The notes beneath the pieces are model-generated. The model ran no database searches. It was not told the DNA's origin and was given only the letters and a program-made list of their open reading frames with translations. From positions 62,001 to 126,000 of the forward strand of contig JACJZB010000008.1 in NCBI GenBank assembly GCA_020635815.1: a DNA stretch of 64,000 nucleotides, read 5' to 3'. Source of the stretch: Flavobacteriales bacterium (GTDB lineage: Bacteria; Bacteroidota; Bacteroidia; Flavobacteriales_E; Vicingaceae). Of this stretch, positions 57,158 through 64,000 are shown in pieces (position 1 is the first letter of the stretch; each line of letters opens with the position of its first letter). Position numbers and translations under genes: made by a program.

Positions 57158-57756
57158 TGTTGTTAACCATATTTGCCAATTTTGATTATTATAGTTGGTT
57201 AGTCTTACCTATTATCATATTTCTTTCCAGATTAACTGATGTTAGTTTGGGTACTTTACGCCATGTCTTTATTTCTAAGGGGTACCGAAAAATAGTTCCT
57301 ATTTTAGGATTTTTTGAAGTTTTAATATGGATAATTGTGGTGGCTCAAGTTATGCAACACTTATCAAATTGGGCTTGTTATATTGCTTATGCAGGAGGTT
57401 TTGCTGCCGGAACTTACGTTGGGTTAAGGATAGAAGAGAAATTAGCTCTTGGCTTGCAAGTAGTTAGAATAATTACTAAGCAAAATTGCGACATACTTAT
57501 TAGTGAGCTTAGAGAAGAAAATTATGGTGTAACCATAGTTGATGCTGAGGGAGGTTCGGGTGCTGTAAAAATGATTTTTACGATAGTGAAACGAAAAAAT
57601 GTTAAAACTGTTATCGAAAAAATAAAGAATAATAATCCAAATGCTTTTTATTCTGTAGAGGAAATTAAAGATACTAATCAAGGTATTTTTGCACAAAAAC
57701 CATCATCAAACTTTAGCTCTATAAGTAAGATATTCCCTACAGGGAAAAGTAAATAA
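57157..57756 (+). CDS. DUF2179 (UPF0316) membrane protein
   Basis: A 199-aa protein. Three N-terminal transmembrane helices (residues about 12-100) include RLTDVSLGTLRHVFISKGYRKI and GFAAGTYVGLRIEEKLALGLQ. A cytoplasmic DUF2179 domain follows (about 105-180: ISELREENYGVTIVDAEGGSGAVKMIFTIVKR; IEKIKNNNPNAFYSVEEI). The function is unknown; DUF2179 may bind a small ligand, as in YitT proteins. It overlaps ychF by 1 bp. Confidence 0.88.
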   Translation: MLLTIFANFDYYSWLVLPIIIFLSRLTDVSLGTLRHVFISKGYRKIVPILGFFEVLIWIIVVAQVMQHLSNWACYIAYAGGFAAGTYVGLRIEEKLALGLQVVRIITKQNCDILISELREENYGVTIVDAEGGSGAVKMIFTIVKRKNVKTVIEKIKNNNPNAFYSVEEIKDTNQGIFAQKPSSNFSSISKIFPTGKSK

Positions 57757-57789
57757 AAAAAGGGTTAAACTATGTTTAACCCTTTTTTT
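57755..57789. terminator. Bidirectional Rho-independent terminator
   Basis: A perfect 16-bp stem (57755-57770 with 57774-57789, loop TAT), A-run on one side and T-run on the other, lies between convergent genes. It can end both transcripts. Confidence 0.93.
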
Positions 57790-57802
57790 ATGGTGTTTTA
57801 AA

Positions 57803-59143
57803 TTATTTGTTAATCAGTAGTTTACGAGTTTCTACTTCACCATTCAAAACAAATTTTACAATATATTGTCCTGCATATAAATTCCTTGTATCAATGTGAG
57901 CTATGGTAGTACCTTGATAAATCATAGTTTCAGATATAAATTTGCCTGCAATATCAAATAGTTTAACTTTAACATTTTCTTTAACAAGTGAGTTTAATTG
58001 TATAACAACAAATTCATTTGCGGGATTTGGAAATATATTAATTTCAACATTATTTAAATCGAAATTGTTAACTCCTGTAGTACTTTCATAAGTAGTAACT
58101 GATTCAGAAATACTTGTAACAGTTGTTGCTGATTTTATACCATAAAAAGTTGGGCCAACAGCGTAAGGATATGCTGAATTCCAATTTTCGTCAACTGTAG
58201 CAAAGTAGCAGTATGTTCCTGATGGGTATTCAGGAGTTACACAAAAGCGACCATTGTGTTCATCTAAGTAATCTTCTTCTGGATGAGATATGTATTCATA
58301 ATCCTCTTTAAAATAACCTAAAAAGTAAGTTGCATCAACATCAGGGCCATCTGTTCTTGTGGTTATGTTTCTTAATTGATAACTGGATTTTATTCTAACA
58401 ATATTTCCAGTACCATTACTATTCTCATAACCATAAGCTCCATAAATAGGGAAGCCATCATAAGCAAAACCTATTAAGGGAGAATGTTGTGTGCTGTCAA
58501 TAGCATATAAACCATCAGCATCATAAGTATTGCAAATAGTAGATATTACATTTAAATCTAATTTAAACGCACTAGGGTTTTGATGGTGATGATAATTACC
58601 CATTGCAGGATGCCCTTTAGAGCAATCAAAACCTGTCATTTCAGCTGGTATAGCATCTCTGTTCCAGTCCATTACAGCATTTGGTCCTCCGGGGCAAGGC
58701 GAATTACCTGGTCCACCACATAGTGAATTAGTTGAATTATTCCAAGCTACGCCATCTCTATTATCAAATAATGCTGTTCCATTTATAAAAACTCCAATAT
58801 TTCCCATATTTGTTGCGGTGGGGGTTCCTGTGTTTTCTACAGGGTTTAAAGGGAATTTAAAAATTGAATTTTGAGCTGTTGCTAAGGATGGGTTTCCATC
58901 TAAAAAAGGACCTGTTACATAGGCAGGAATACCGGTTGCTGAAACATAAACATAATCATTCGAATATTGAACAGATTGAACATTAACTAAATCAGCATCA
59001 TTTATAGGGGTAGAGTTTCCACTCACATAATGCCTTCCAGTTACAGTTGTATTTTGTAGCCAAGAAGTTATTGCTGGATTGGTTTGTGCTTTTAGCCCTA
59101 ATTCGAGAATGAGCATAAATGCAAATAAAATTATTTTATTCAT
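57803..59143 (-). CDS. YHYH-domain protein with type IX secretion sorting domain
   Basis: A 446-aa secreted protein with signal peptide MNKIILFAFMLILELGLKAQ. The YHYH domain (about residues 115-340) includes GHPAMGNYHHHQNP, LIGFAYDGFPIYGAYGYEN, DEHNGRFCVTPEYPSGTYCYF and ATVDENWNSAYPY. The C-terminal type A sorting domain (about 370-446: NIFPNPANEFVVIQLNS, LYAGQYIVKFV, RKLLINK) targets it to the cell surface through T9SS. YHYH proteins have unknown function; the histidine clusters suggest metal binding. It is the last gene of the MbnP/MbnH group. Confidence 0.9.
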   Translation of the reverse strand: MNKIILFAFMLILELGLKAQTNPAITSWLQNTTVTGRHYVSGNSTPINDADLVNVQSVQYSNDYVYVSATGIPAYVTGPFLDGNPSLATAQNSIFKFPLNPVENTGTPTATNMGNIGVFINGTALFDNRDGVAWNNSTNSLCGGPGNSPCPGGPNAVMDWNRDAIPAEMTGFDCSKGHPAMGNYHHHQNPSAFKLDLNVISTICNTYDADGLYAIDSTQHSPLIGFAYDGFPIYGAYGYENSNGTGNIVRIKSSYQLRNITTRTDGPDVDATYFLGYFKEDYEYISHPEEDYLDEHNGRFCVTPEYPSGTYCYFATVDENWNSAYPYAVGPTFYGIKSATTVTSISESVTTYESTTGVNNFDLNNVEINIFPNPANEFVVIQLNSLVKENVKVKLFDIAGKFISETMIYQGTTIAHIDTRNLYAGQYIVKFVLNGEVETRKLLINK

Positions 59144-59185
59144 AAGTTAAATTTTTGGTTAGATGTTTATTTAGACGACCAATAA

Positions 59186-60235
59186 TTATTTATCCTTCGT
59201 TTTAGGAAAAAATAAATGGTAAGGAAAGTTATGTTCTTTATTAAAAAGAAAGTTTTTGTCTGTTAAGGTTAGTAAGAATGCCGTTAAATCTACTTTTTCA
59301 TTTGAAGTTAACTTTATGGGGTTTTTAAGTTGTTTTGCTAAGGTGTTTGATGGAGTAATATTGTTGGTATAATGATTTAAGACTTCAGTAATTGTTTGGT
59401 ATCTCCCATCATGCATGTAAGGAAATGAGAATTCGATATTTCTTAATGTAGGTATTTTAAATTTTAATGAATCATTTGGATTTTTCGTTATTCGATATCG
59501 ACCTAAGTCATTTAATACTGAATCTATTTCAAGCCCATTATTTTCAAATTGATTGTTGGTAAATAAAGGTTCTGTATGACATGATGAACATTTGTTTTTG
59601 TATAGTTTGTATCCATTATCTTCTTGAAGAGAAAAAGTAGCAGTTTTAGCCATAACACTATCATATTTAGAGTTGCAAGAAATAAGTGTTAATTCAAATT
59701 GAGATATCGCTTTTAGTAAGTTCTCTCCAGTAATTTTACTATTACCGAAAGCTTGGTAAAACATACTTGGGTAAGAGGTTTTTTTAAGTTTTCTAATAAT
59801 ATTATTTAAATCCTCATCCATTTCTGCTGGATGACTAATTGGAGCTAGAGCCTGAACATCTAAATGATTTACTGCTCCATCCCACATAAAAGAAGTATGC
59901 CAAGCTAAATTCATTAAAGAAGGAGAGTTCCTGTTTCCAATACTGTCATTAACCCCATGACTTAACCTATGATCTACATGAGTAAAAGCAGTATAAGAAA
60001 GGTGACAATTGCTACAAGAAATAGAGCTATCTTTAGAAAGTATTGGATCATAAAAAAGTTTCCTTCCTAAATCTATTCCTTCTTGAGTTAATGGGTTTTT
60101 ATTGAAATTGTAATTTGGTTTCGGGAAATAATCAGGGTAGTTTATTTTTACAGAAGTTGTATTTGTGGGAAATAGCATGGCTAGTCCTAAAAAAGCGAAT
60201 AAACTTAAATAGACTATGATGATGTTTTTACTCAT
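59186..60235 (-). CDS. Diheme cytochrome c peroxidase / MbnH-like protein
   Basis: A 349-aa exported protein (N-terminal hydrophobic segment IIIVYLSLFAFLGLAMLF). Two heme c sites are seen: CSNCH (Cys74-His78) and CSSCH (Cys216-His220). It also has FTHVDHRLSHGV, GNRNSPSLMNLAWHTSFMWDG and PYMHDGRYQTITEVLNHY, common to the MauG/CcpA superfamily. Overlapping the mbnP-like gene by 8 bp identifies it as MbnH-like. In characterised methanotroph pairs, MbnH oxidises a tryptophan of MbnP to kynurenine; whether this one does so is inference. Confidence 0.88.
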   Translation of the reverse strand: MSKNIIIVYLSLFAFLGLAMLFPTNTTSVKINYPDYFPKPNYNFNKNPLTQEGIDLGRKLFYDPILSKDSSISCSNCHLSYTAFTHVDHRLSHGVNDSIGNRNSPSLMNLAWHTSFMWDGAVNHLDVQALAPISHPAEMDEDLNNIIRKLKKTSYPSMFYQAFGNSKITGENLLKAISQFELTLISCNSKYDSVMAKTATFSLQEDNGYKLYKNKCSSCHTEPLFTNNQFENNGLEIDSVLNDLGRYRITKNPNDSLKFKIPTLRNIEFSFPYMHDGRYQTITEVLNHYTNNITPSNTLAKQLKNPIKLTSNEKVDLTAFLLTLTDKNFLFNKEHNFPYHLFFPKTKDK

Positions 60236-60881
60236 TTGTATAAAAAAGTTTACCTGCTATTTTTGATAATCGTTGAGCTTCTTTTCCTGGAGACATTAAT
60301 TTATGTTGTTTTGCTAAGTCGATTTGATTTAAAAAGTTAGCAACATCAAAGTATATTTTTGTGTTGTTTTTGTTCATGTTCAATTTTACTTCTTGAACTG
60401 TAGAGGGAGAGTAACCTCCTAGATGGAATTCAAAAGGTGTGTTTTTACTTTTTCCTTCTAATTTAAAATTGATGTAGCCGCTATTCCATGCCCAATACAT
60501 TCCTTTTGTAGGATCTAAATCTCCACCCAAAACTCCAGAAACATTTGTTAAACTATCTGTTCCAAATAAAAAATAAATTTTATCAAATGTAATATTGCTT
60601 GGTATTTTAAATTTTAGGTTTAAAGTTGAAGGGGTTGAGATATCTATCAAATGATAGCTATTTTTTTCTGACCAAACGGTTTTATCATTTTTAGTAAGTG
60701 AAAAATTTGTTAGGTAGAACTTTAGTTTAGTAATGGTAATGCCTTCTGTATTTTCTTTCTCAAGAATTAATATGTGATTGTTTAATAAAGGGTTTATCGT
60801 AACAATTAAGTCATTTATATTTTGGCTAATTAAACCATTACTTAATAAGATACCTATAATTAAAAGTTTAAAAAATTTCAT
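60228..60881 (-). CDS. MbnP family periplasmic copper-binding protein
   Basis: A 217-aa protein with signal peptide MKFFKLLIIGILLSNGLISQ. The family signature is complete: KLKFYLTNFSL (residues about 52-62), GTDSLTNVSGVLGGDLDPTKG, MYWAWNSGYINFKLEG with Trp130 and Trp132, and PFEFHLGGY. MbnP proteins bind copper, in some cases after kynurenine formation from tryptophan by MbnH. No methanobactin precursor or biosynthesis genes are present, as is common for Bacteroidota copies. Located 2 bp downstream of the Spy/CnrR-like gene. Confidence 0.88.
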   Translation of the reverse strand: MKFFKLLIIGILLSNGLISQNINDLIVTINPLLNNHILILEKENTEGITITKLKFYLTNFSLTKNDKTVWSEKNSYHLIDISTPSTLNLKFKIPSNITFDKIYFLFGTDSLTNVSGVLGGDLDPTKGMYWAWNSGYINFKLEGKSKNTPFEFHLGGYSPSTVQEVKLNMNKNNTKIYFDVANFLNQIDLAKQHKLMSPGKEAQRLSKIAGKLFYTNE

Positions 60882-60883
60882 TT

Positions 60884-61345
60884 TTACCTTTTAGGTTGCA
60901 TTGGCGGATGAGGAGCAAATATTCTAGCTAACTCATTCGTTAATTTATTGTAGTCCTTTATTTGTTCGGGCTTACAAAGCTTTTTAATGTCTAAAAAATG
61001 ATTGTAATGAAGTTCTTCAAAACCTCTTTGAATGATATTTATCTTAGTAATTAATTCATCTTTTTCATCTTGATTGTCAGATGAAAGAGAATGATAAAGT
61101 GCTCCTTTAGCATATTTCATTTCTTCTTCTTTTTGTATGATTGCTTCTTGATGCTCTAAAATCAATTTTTCATAAGCTTCTATCTGACTGGCATCAAAAT
61201 GTAATTTTTCAATTACTATCTGTTTAGGACTTCTCATTTTGTGTGGAGGTCGAGAAGAGTGTCCAAGGGTTAAAATAACAATAAGCACAATGTTTAATGC
61301 AGCTAATGTTACAACTGAAATGATTAATAATTTAGTTTTAGTCAT
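60884..61345 (-). CDS. Spy/CnrR-like periplasmic sensor protein
   Basis: A 153-aa protein anchored by one N-terminal helix (LLIISVVTLAALNIVLIVILTLG). The periplasmic part is helical with LHFDASQIEAYEKLILEHQE, YAKGALYHSLSSDNQDEKDELI and FEELHYNHFLDIKKLCKPEQ, resembling the LTxxQ-type four-helix proteins Spy, CpxP and CnrR, some of which sense metals. A HPPMQ tail and SRPPHK may bind metal. I chose the ATG at 61345 (MTKTKLL), which overlaps the preceding gene by 8 bp. Likely it controls the sigma factor encoded just upstream. Confidence 0.75.
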   Translation of the reverse strand: MTKTKLLIISVVTLAALNIVLIVILTLGHSSRPPHKMRSPKQIVIEKLHFDASQIEAYEKLILEHQEAIIQKEEEMKYAKGALYHSLSSDNQDEKDELITKINIIQRGFEELHYNHFLDIKKLCKPEQIKDYNKLTNELARIFAPHPPMQPKR

Positions 61346-61622
61346 TGTACAATTGATTTGAAGTGTAAATATCAAAAGCTTCAACTAATTCATTCTGATT
61401 AGCCGTTTTTCTATTTTGTTTTAATTCTTTACGGATTAAAAGCGTGTTACTTGCTATTAACACAATTAATACAACGCCAGCAGCCATTAATTTACTCATA
61501 GAAACAGTATTACTTTGTTCTTCTTTTATTCTATTTTCAATTTTAGAAAATAGCGTAGAAGATGGCTCTACTTTTTGTATGTTTCTTAATGCTTTAAACA
61601 TTTTGTTTTCTTCTGTTTCCAT
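61338..61622 (-). CDS. Small membrane protein, putative anti-sigma factor
   Basis: A 94-aa single-span protein: a cytoplasmic N-terminal segment (MFKALRNIQKVEPSSTLFSKIENRIKE region), one helix (LMAAGVVLIVLIASNTLLI, about residues 45-63), then about 30 periplasmic residues. Its position 15 bp after an ECF sigma gene and before a CnrR-like sensor supports an anti-sigma role, as with CnrY in the CnrYXH system. There is no recognisable zinc anti-sigma motif. Confidence 0.7.
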   Translation of the reverse strand: METEENKMFKALRNIQKVEPSSTLFSKIENRIKEEQSNTVSMSKLMAAGVVLIVLIASNTLLIRKELKQNRKTANQNELVEAFDIYTSNQLYND

Positions 61623-61636
61623 ATATTTAGACGATA

Positions 61637-62167
61637 TTAAATGTTATTTCCTTCGTTTCGATTAATTTTATCTTTTAAATTGTTTTTTGCTCTCGATAAT
61701 AATGATTCTACTGCTTTTACAGAGAGTTCCATTACTTCAGCAATTTCTTTTTGAGATAATTCATCAATAATTTTTAGAATTAAAGCCGTTTTTTGATTTG
61801 TTGGTAATTCGTTTATCAATTTAAGTAATCGTTCTGTAGCTTCTTCATTTTCTAGTAATATTCCCGGATGATTAAAATCGCTGTAAGAATAACTTTCACT
61901 GTTGTCATAAATAGGAATTATGAATCCGAATCTTTTTTTACGCTTTTTAGCTTTTAAAAAATCTAGACAAGTATTTACTGTAATTCTATAGATCCAAGTT
62001 TTTAAACTAGAATTACTTTTAAAACTTTGTTGTTTTTTGAATATGGTTACAAAAACATCTTGAGTGACTTCTTCTGCATCCTCTATGTTTTGTAAATAAT
62101 TAAGGCATAAATTATAAACTAATCCATTGTGTTCTTCATATATTTCTTTTATGGATAGTTTAGGCAT
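61637..62167 (-). CDS. ECF-type RNA polymerase sigma factor
   Basis: A 176-aa sigma-70 family factor. Region 2: IYEEHNGLVYNLCLNYLQNIEDAEEVTQDVFVTIFK (residues 9-44), SSLKTWIYRITVNTCLDFLK. Region 4: ELPTNQKTALILKIIDELSQKEIAEVMELSVKAVESLLSRAKNNLK (about 120-165). It directs transcription of a stress regulon, probably including the genes that follow. Its ATG overlaps the umuC stop by 1 bp, so it may also be read from the umuDC promoter. Confidence 0.93.
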   Translation of the reverse strand: MPKLSIKEIYEEHNGLVYNLCLNYLQNIEDAEEVTQDVFVTIFKKQQSFKSNSSLKTWIYRITVNTCLDFLKAKKRKKRFGFIIPIYDNSESYSYSDFNHPGILLENEEATERLLKLINELPTNQKTALILKIIDELSQKEIAEVMELSVKAVESLLSRAKNNLKDKINRNEGNNI

Positions 62168-63420
62168 TATTTAATTGATATTACTTCGCTAAGTTTTGTA
62201 GTGTATCTAGGCGACAAATATTCTTGTTTCATTTTCCATGTACGACCCAAATCTTGGCTAGCAATTTTTATTTTTTGTTGACCAATTTCATTATTTAATT
62301 TATCAATGATAAGCATTAATTTTTCGTGTTTTGGATTTGAGTTTTGAAAAATCATAAGCTGTTTTTCATTTTGAGGGGTTATTTTTATGACTATTACACC
62401 AGCTTTTTTGTAATGGTAACCATCTTTATAGATGTGTTTAAGTCCTCTGATTGCTAGTTTTGAAATTTCGATACTTGAGTTTGTAGGAAATGGAAGTTGA
62501 ACTACTATGTTTTTATTGTATTGAGGTAAGTTTTTATTACTATTTGTTCTTAAAAATACAATTAAAGCATTGCAGTTAGATTTTTGTTTTCTGAGTTTTT
62601 CAGCGCATGATACAGCAAAGGTTGATATACGTTCTTTTATATCATTATAGTTTGTATAATCTTTTTCAAAAGATCTCGTGGTTGCTATTGATTTTTTATT
62701 GGTTACACTTTCTAAAAGAAGAGTTGGTGTTCCTTCTAAGTCTTTTTTTAATCTTAACTCTACTATAGATAAATTTTTTTTAATCCAAGTATCGTTCAAT
62801 TGAGTAAAATCAAAAGCATTATTAACTCCTCTGTGTTTCAATTTTTTTGATAATTGCCTTCCTATTCCCCAAACATCTTCAATAGGGAGCCACTTTAAAG
62901 CTTTAATCCGCTTAATATCATTGTCAATTAAATATACATTGTTAGTTTTTTCACTAAATTTTTTTGCAATTTTATTTGCTACTTTAGCTAGAGCTTTTGT
63001 TTTAGCAAAACCTATACTTATTGGTATTCCTGTTGATTTTACTGTGGTGTCGTGGATTTTTTTTCCATAACTATGAAAGTCAATATAGTTACATCCATCA
63101 AATTTTAAAAATGCTTCATCAATACTGTATATTTCTATTTCAGGAGAAAATGAGCTAAGGATATCCATTACTCGCGAACTCATATCGCCATAAAGTGCAT
63201 AGTTAGATGAAAAAACATGAACATTATTTCTTTTAAATAGTTGTTCGTATTCAAAAGCTAAAGCCCCCATAGGTATACCTATTTTTTTTGCTTCGTTGCT
63301 TCTTGCTATTACACATCCATCATTGTTTGATAAAACAACAATTGGCTTATCTTTTAAACTAGGGTTGAATACACGTTCGCAAGAGGCGTAAAAATTATTA
63401 CAATCCACTAAAGCATACAT
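62167..63420 (-). CDS. umuC: DNA polymerase V catalytic subunit UmuC (Y-family)
   Basis: A 417-aa translesion polymerase. Y-family motifs: MYALVDCNNFYASCERVF with catalytic Asp6, the Asp-Glu pair in IYSIDEAFLKF (about residues 98-108), the helix-hairpin-helix region EDVWGIGRQLSKKLKHRGV, and the little-finger region TTRSFEKDYTNY. It copies damaged DNA together with processed UmuD. The umuD gene precedes it with 1-bp overlap. The length is as for E. coli UmuC (422). Confidence 0.95.
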   Translation of the reverse strand: MYALVDCNNFYASCERVFNPSLKDKPIVVLSNNDGCVIARSNEAKKIGIPMGALAFEYEQLFKRNNVHVFSSNYALYGDMSSRVMDILSSFSPEIEIYSIDEAFLKFDGCNYIDFHSYGKKIHDTTVKSTGIPISIGFAKTKALAKVANKIAKKFSEKTNNVYLIDNDIKRIKALKWLPIEDVWGIGRQLSKKLKHRGVNNAFDFTQLNDTWIKKNLSIVELRLKKDLEGTPTLLLESVTNKKSIATTRSFEKDYTNYNDIKERISTFAVSCAEKLRKQKSNCNALIVFLRTNSNKNLPQYNKNIVVQLPFPTNSSIEISKLAIRGLKHIYKDGYHYKKAGVIVIKITPQNEKQLMIFQNSNPKHEKLMLIIDKLNNEIGQQKIKIASQDLGRTWKMKQEYLSPRYTTKLSEVISIK

Positions 63421-63851
63421 TATACAGATTTAATTATATAGGTAACAATTCCCCAAATTTTGAAGTCGTTATCGGCATCAATTTTTTGAGGTTTATACAT
63501 TTTATTTGCAGGAATAAGCCAGCAACAATCTTTTTCTAGTTTTATTTTTTTGACAGTAAATTCCCCGTCAATATAGCACACAGCTATACAGTTGTTTTTA
63601 GGACTTAAACTTTTATCAATAATTAATAAGTCTCCATCATTAATTCCGGCATCTATCATCGAAACGCCTCTAACACGCCCAAAAAATGTGGCTGGTTGAT
63701 TTTTGATAAGTTCCTTATTTAAGTCAATAGAAACATCCATAAAATCTTGAGCAGGAGAAGGAAATCCTGCACTTATACCTCCATCAACAAAAGGTATTTC
63801 AATACTTGAAATAGAATTCTTACAAATATGATTAATGATTATTTCTTCCAT
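63420..63851 (-). CDS. umuD: UmuD-type S24 peptidase
   Basis: A 143-aa LexA/UmuD-family protein. Self-cleavage site Ala-Gly in ISAGFPSPAQDF (about residues 26-37), nucleophile Ser in RGVSMIDAGI (about 63-66) and general-base Lys in GEFTVKKIKLE (about 100). Cleavage after RecA contact yields UmuD', the partner of UmuC. No helix-turn-helix is present, so it is not LexA. I see no clear SOS box upstream within the window. Confidence 0.94.
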   Translation of the reverse strand: MEEIIINHICKNSISSIEIPFVDGGISAGFPSPAQDFMDVSIDLNKELIKNQPATFFGRVRGVSMIDAGINDGDLLIIDKSLSPKNNCIAVCYIDGEFTVKKIKLEKDCCWLIPANKMYKPQKIDADNDFKIWGIVTYIIKSV

Positions 63852-63853
63852 AT

Positions 63854-64000
63854 TTAAAATAGTTTTAATTGACTAGTTGGTCTTGCAAAAAGCGTTAAGT
63901 CATATTCAGGGAAAGATCTTCCTTTTAAATGGTTGTTTTTAGCGATTCGGAACATATCTTTAATCATAACCGCTGTTTCGCTGTGCAATTTCATTCTATT
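63854..64000 (-). CDS. Partial unidentified CDS, C-terminal 48 residues
   Basis: Open from the right edge to a TAA at 63854-63856. It reads ...MKLHSETAVMIKDMFRIAKN, then NHLKGRSFPEYDLTLFARPT and SQLKLF. It ends 3 bp upstream of the umuD start codon, so it is probably in an operon with umuDC. The fragment is too short for me to assign a family. Confidence 0.6.
   Translation of the reverse strand, partial: NRMKLHSETAVMIKDMFRIAKNNHLKGRSFPEYDLTLFARPTSQLKLF

Noticed and set aside
59186..60235. Methanobactin biosynthesis locus
   Set aside because: MbnP and MbnH-like genes are present, but there is no MbnA precursor peptide, MbnB, MbnC or MbnT in the window.
1..64000. tRNA, rRNA, prophage or complete insertion sequence
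   Set aside because: Reading both strands I found no TPsiC-loop-type tRNA signature in a cloverleaf context, no rRNA-like conserved block, no structural phage genes and no transposase.

Overview
The window is low-GC DNA (about one third G+C by eye) from a member of the Bacteroidota, most likely a Flavobacteriales-type organism. The support is: a type IX secretion (Por-type) sorting domain, the gene order bamD–rpoZ–coaBC–DUF4835–recN, a DUF3276 PUR-alpha-like protein, a TPR–SpoIIE phosphatase, weak or absent Shine-Dalgarno sequences, and repeated -7 boxes of the Bacteroidota form TAnnTTTG. I see no rRNA, tRNA, CRISPR array, integrase or transposase gene. Both ends cut through genes.

Layout. 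1-3.1 kb: end of a SAM hydroxide adenosyltransferase gene, then phoH, a STAS protein, RNase Z and an HU protein. 3.2-12.1 kb: a sugar module (NDP-hexose 2,3-dehydratase, Gfo/Idh/MocA reductase, methyltransferase, polyprenol-phosphate-type GT2, NAD-dependent sugar reductase/epimerase, GT-C-like membrane protein), interrupted by a TPR-SpoIIE signalling protein. 12.2-18.2 kb: core genes bamD, rpoZ, coaBC, DUF4835, recN, a small lipoprotein and fabI. 18.2-21.1 kb: YceI, DoxX, pirin and an AraC regulator on the minus strand.

21.2-33.6 kb is an accessory island. It holds a TonB-C-terminal-like protein, a class II Fic protein, and a tight six-gene minus-strand operon hsdM–hsdS–mcrB–mcrC–hsdR–YgjP metallopeptidase. 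This couples a type I restriction-modification system to a methylation-dependent McrBC-type nuclease. Each unit is separated from the next by structured noncoding DNA. The modules on the two sides of the restriction operon share a three-part GTTGGC-type repeat wrapped round a hairpin, and look like cassette junctions. The Fic promoter carries four copies of TGCGGAGA at 34/18/34 spacing.

33.6-39.2 kb: an NAD-linked formate dehydrogenase (fdhA plus a NuoE-NuoF fusion) with a histidine kinase gene between the two subunits. A small palindromic element is inserted in frame in the fusion's linker. 39.3-50 kb: murQ, a secreted-protein trio, an acyl-CoA carboxylase subunit, SixA, small ORFs, YaaA, CvfB, a TPR lipoprotein, peptide deformylase, ApbE and DUF3276. 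50.2-55.9 kb: an oligopeptide-binding lipoprotein and a bacterial inositol-lipid cluster (CDP-alcohol phosphatidyltransferase, DUF4833, inositol-3-phosphate synthase, PgpA-like phosphatase, GtrA). 56-57.8 kb: ychF and DUF2179. 57.8-63.9 kb: umuDC, followed by an ECF sigma factor, an anti-sigma-like protein, a Spy/CnrR-like periplasmic protein, MbnP, an MbnH-like diheme protein and a secreted YHYH/T9SS protein. This last group is probably a copper-related envelope system.
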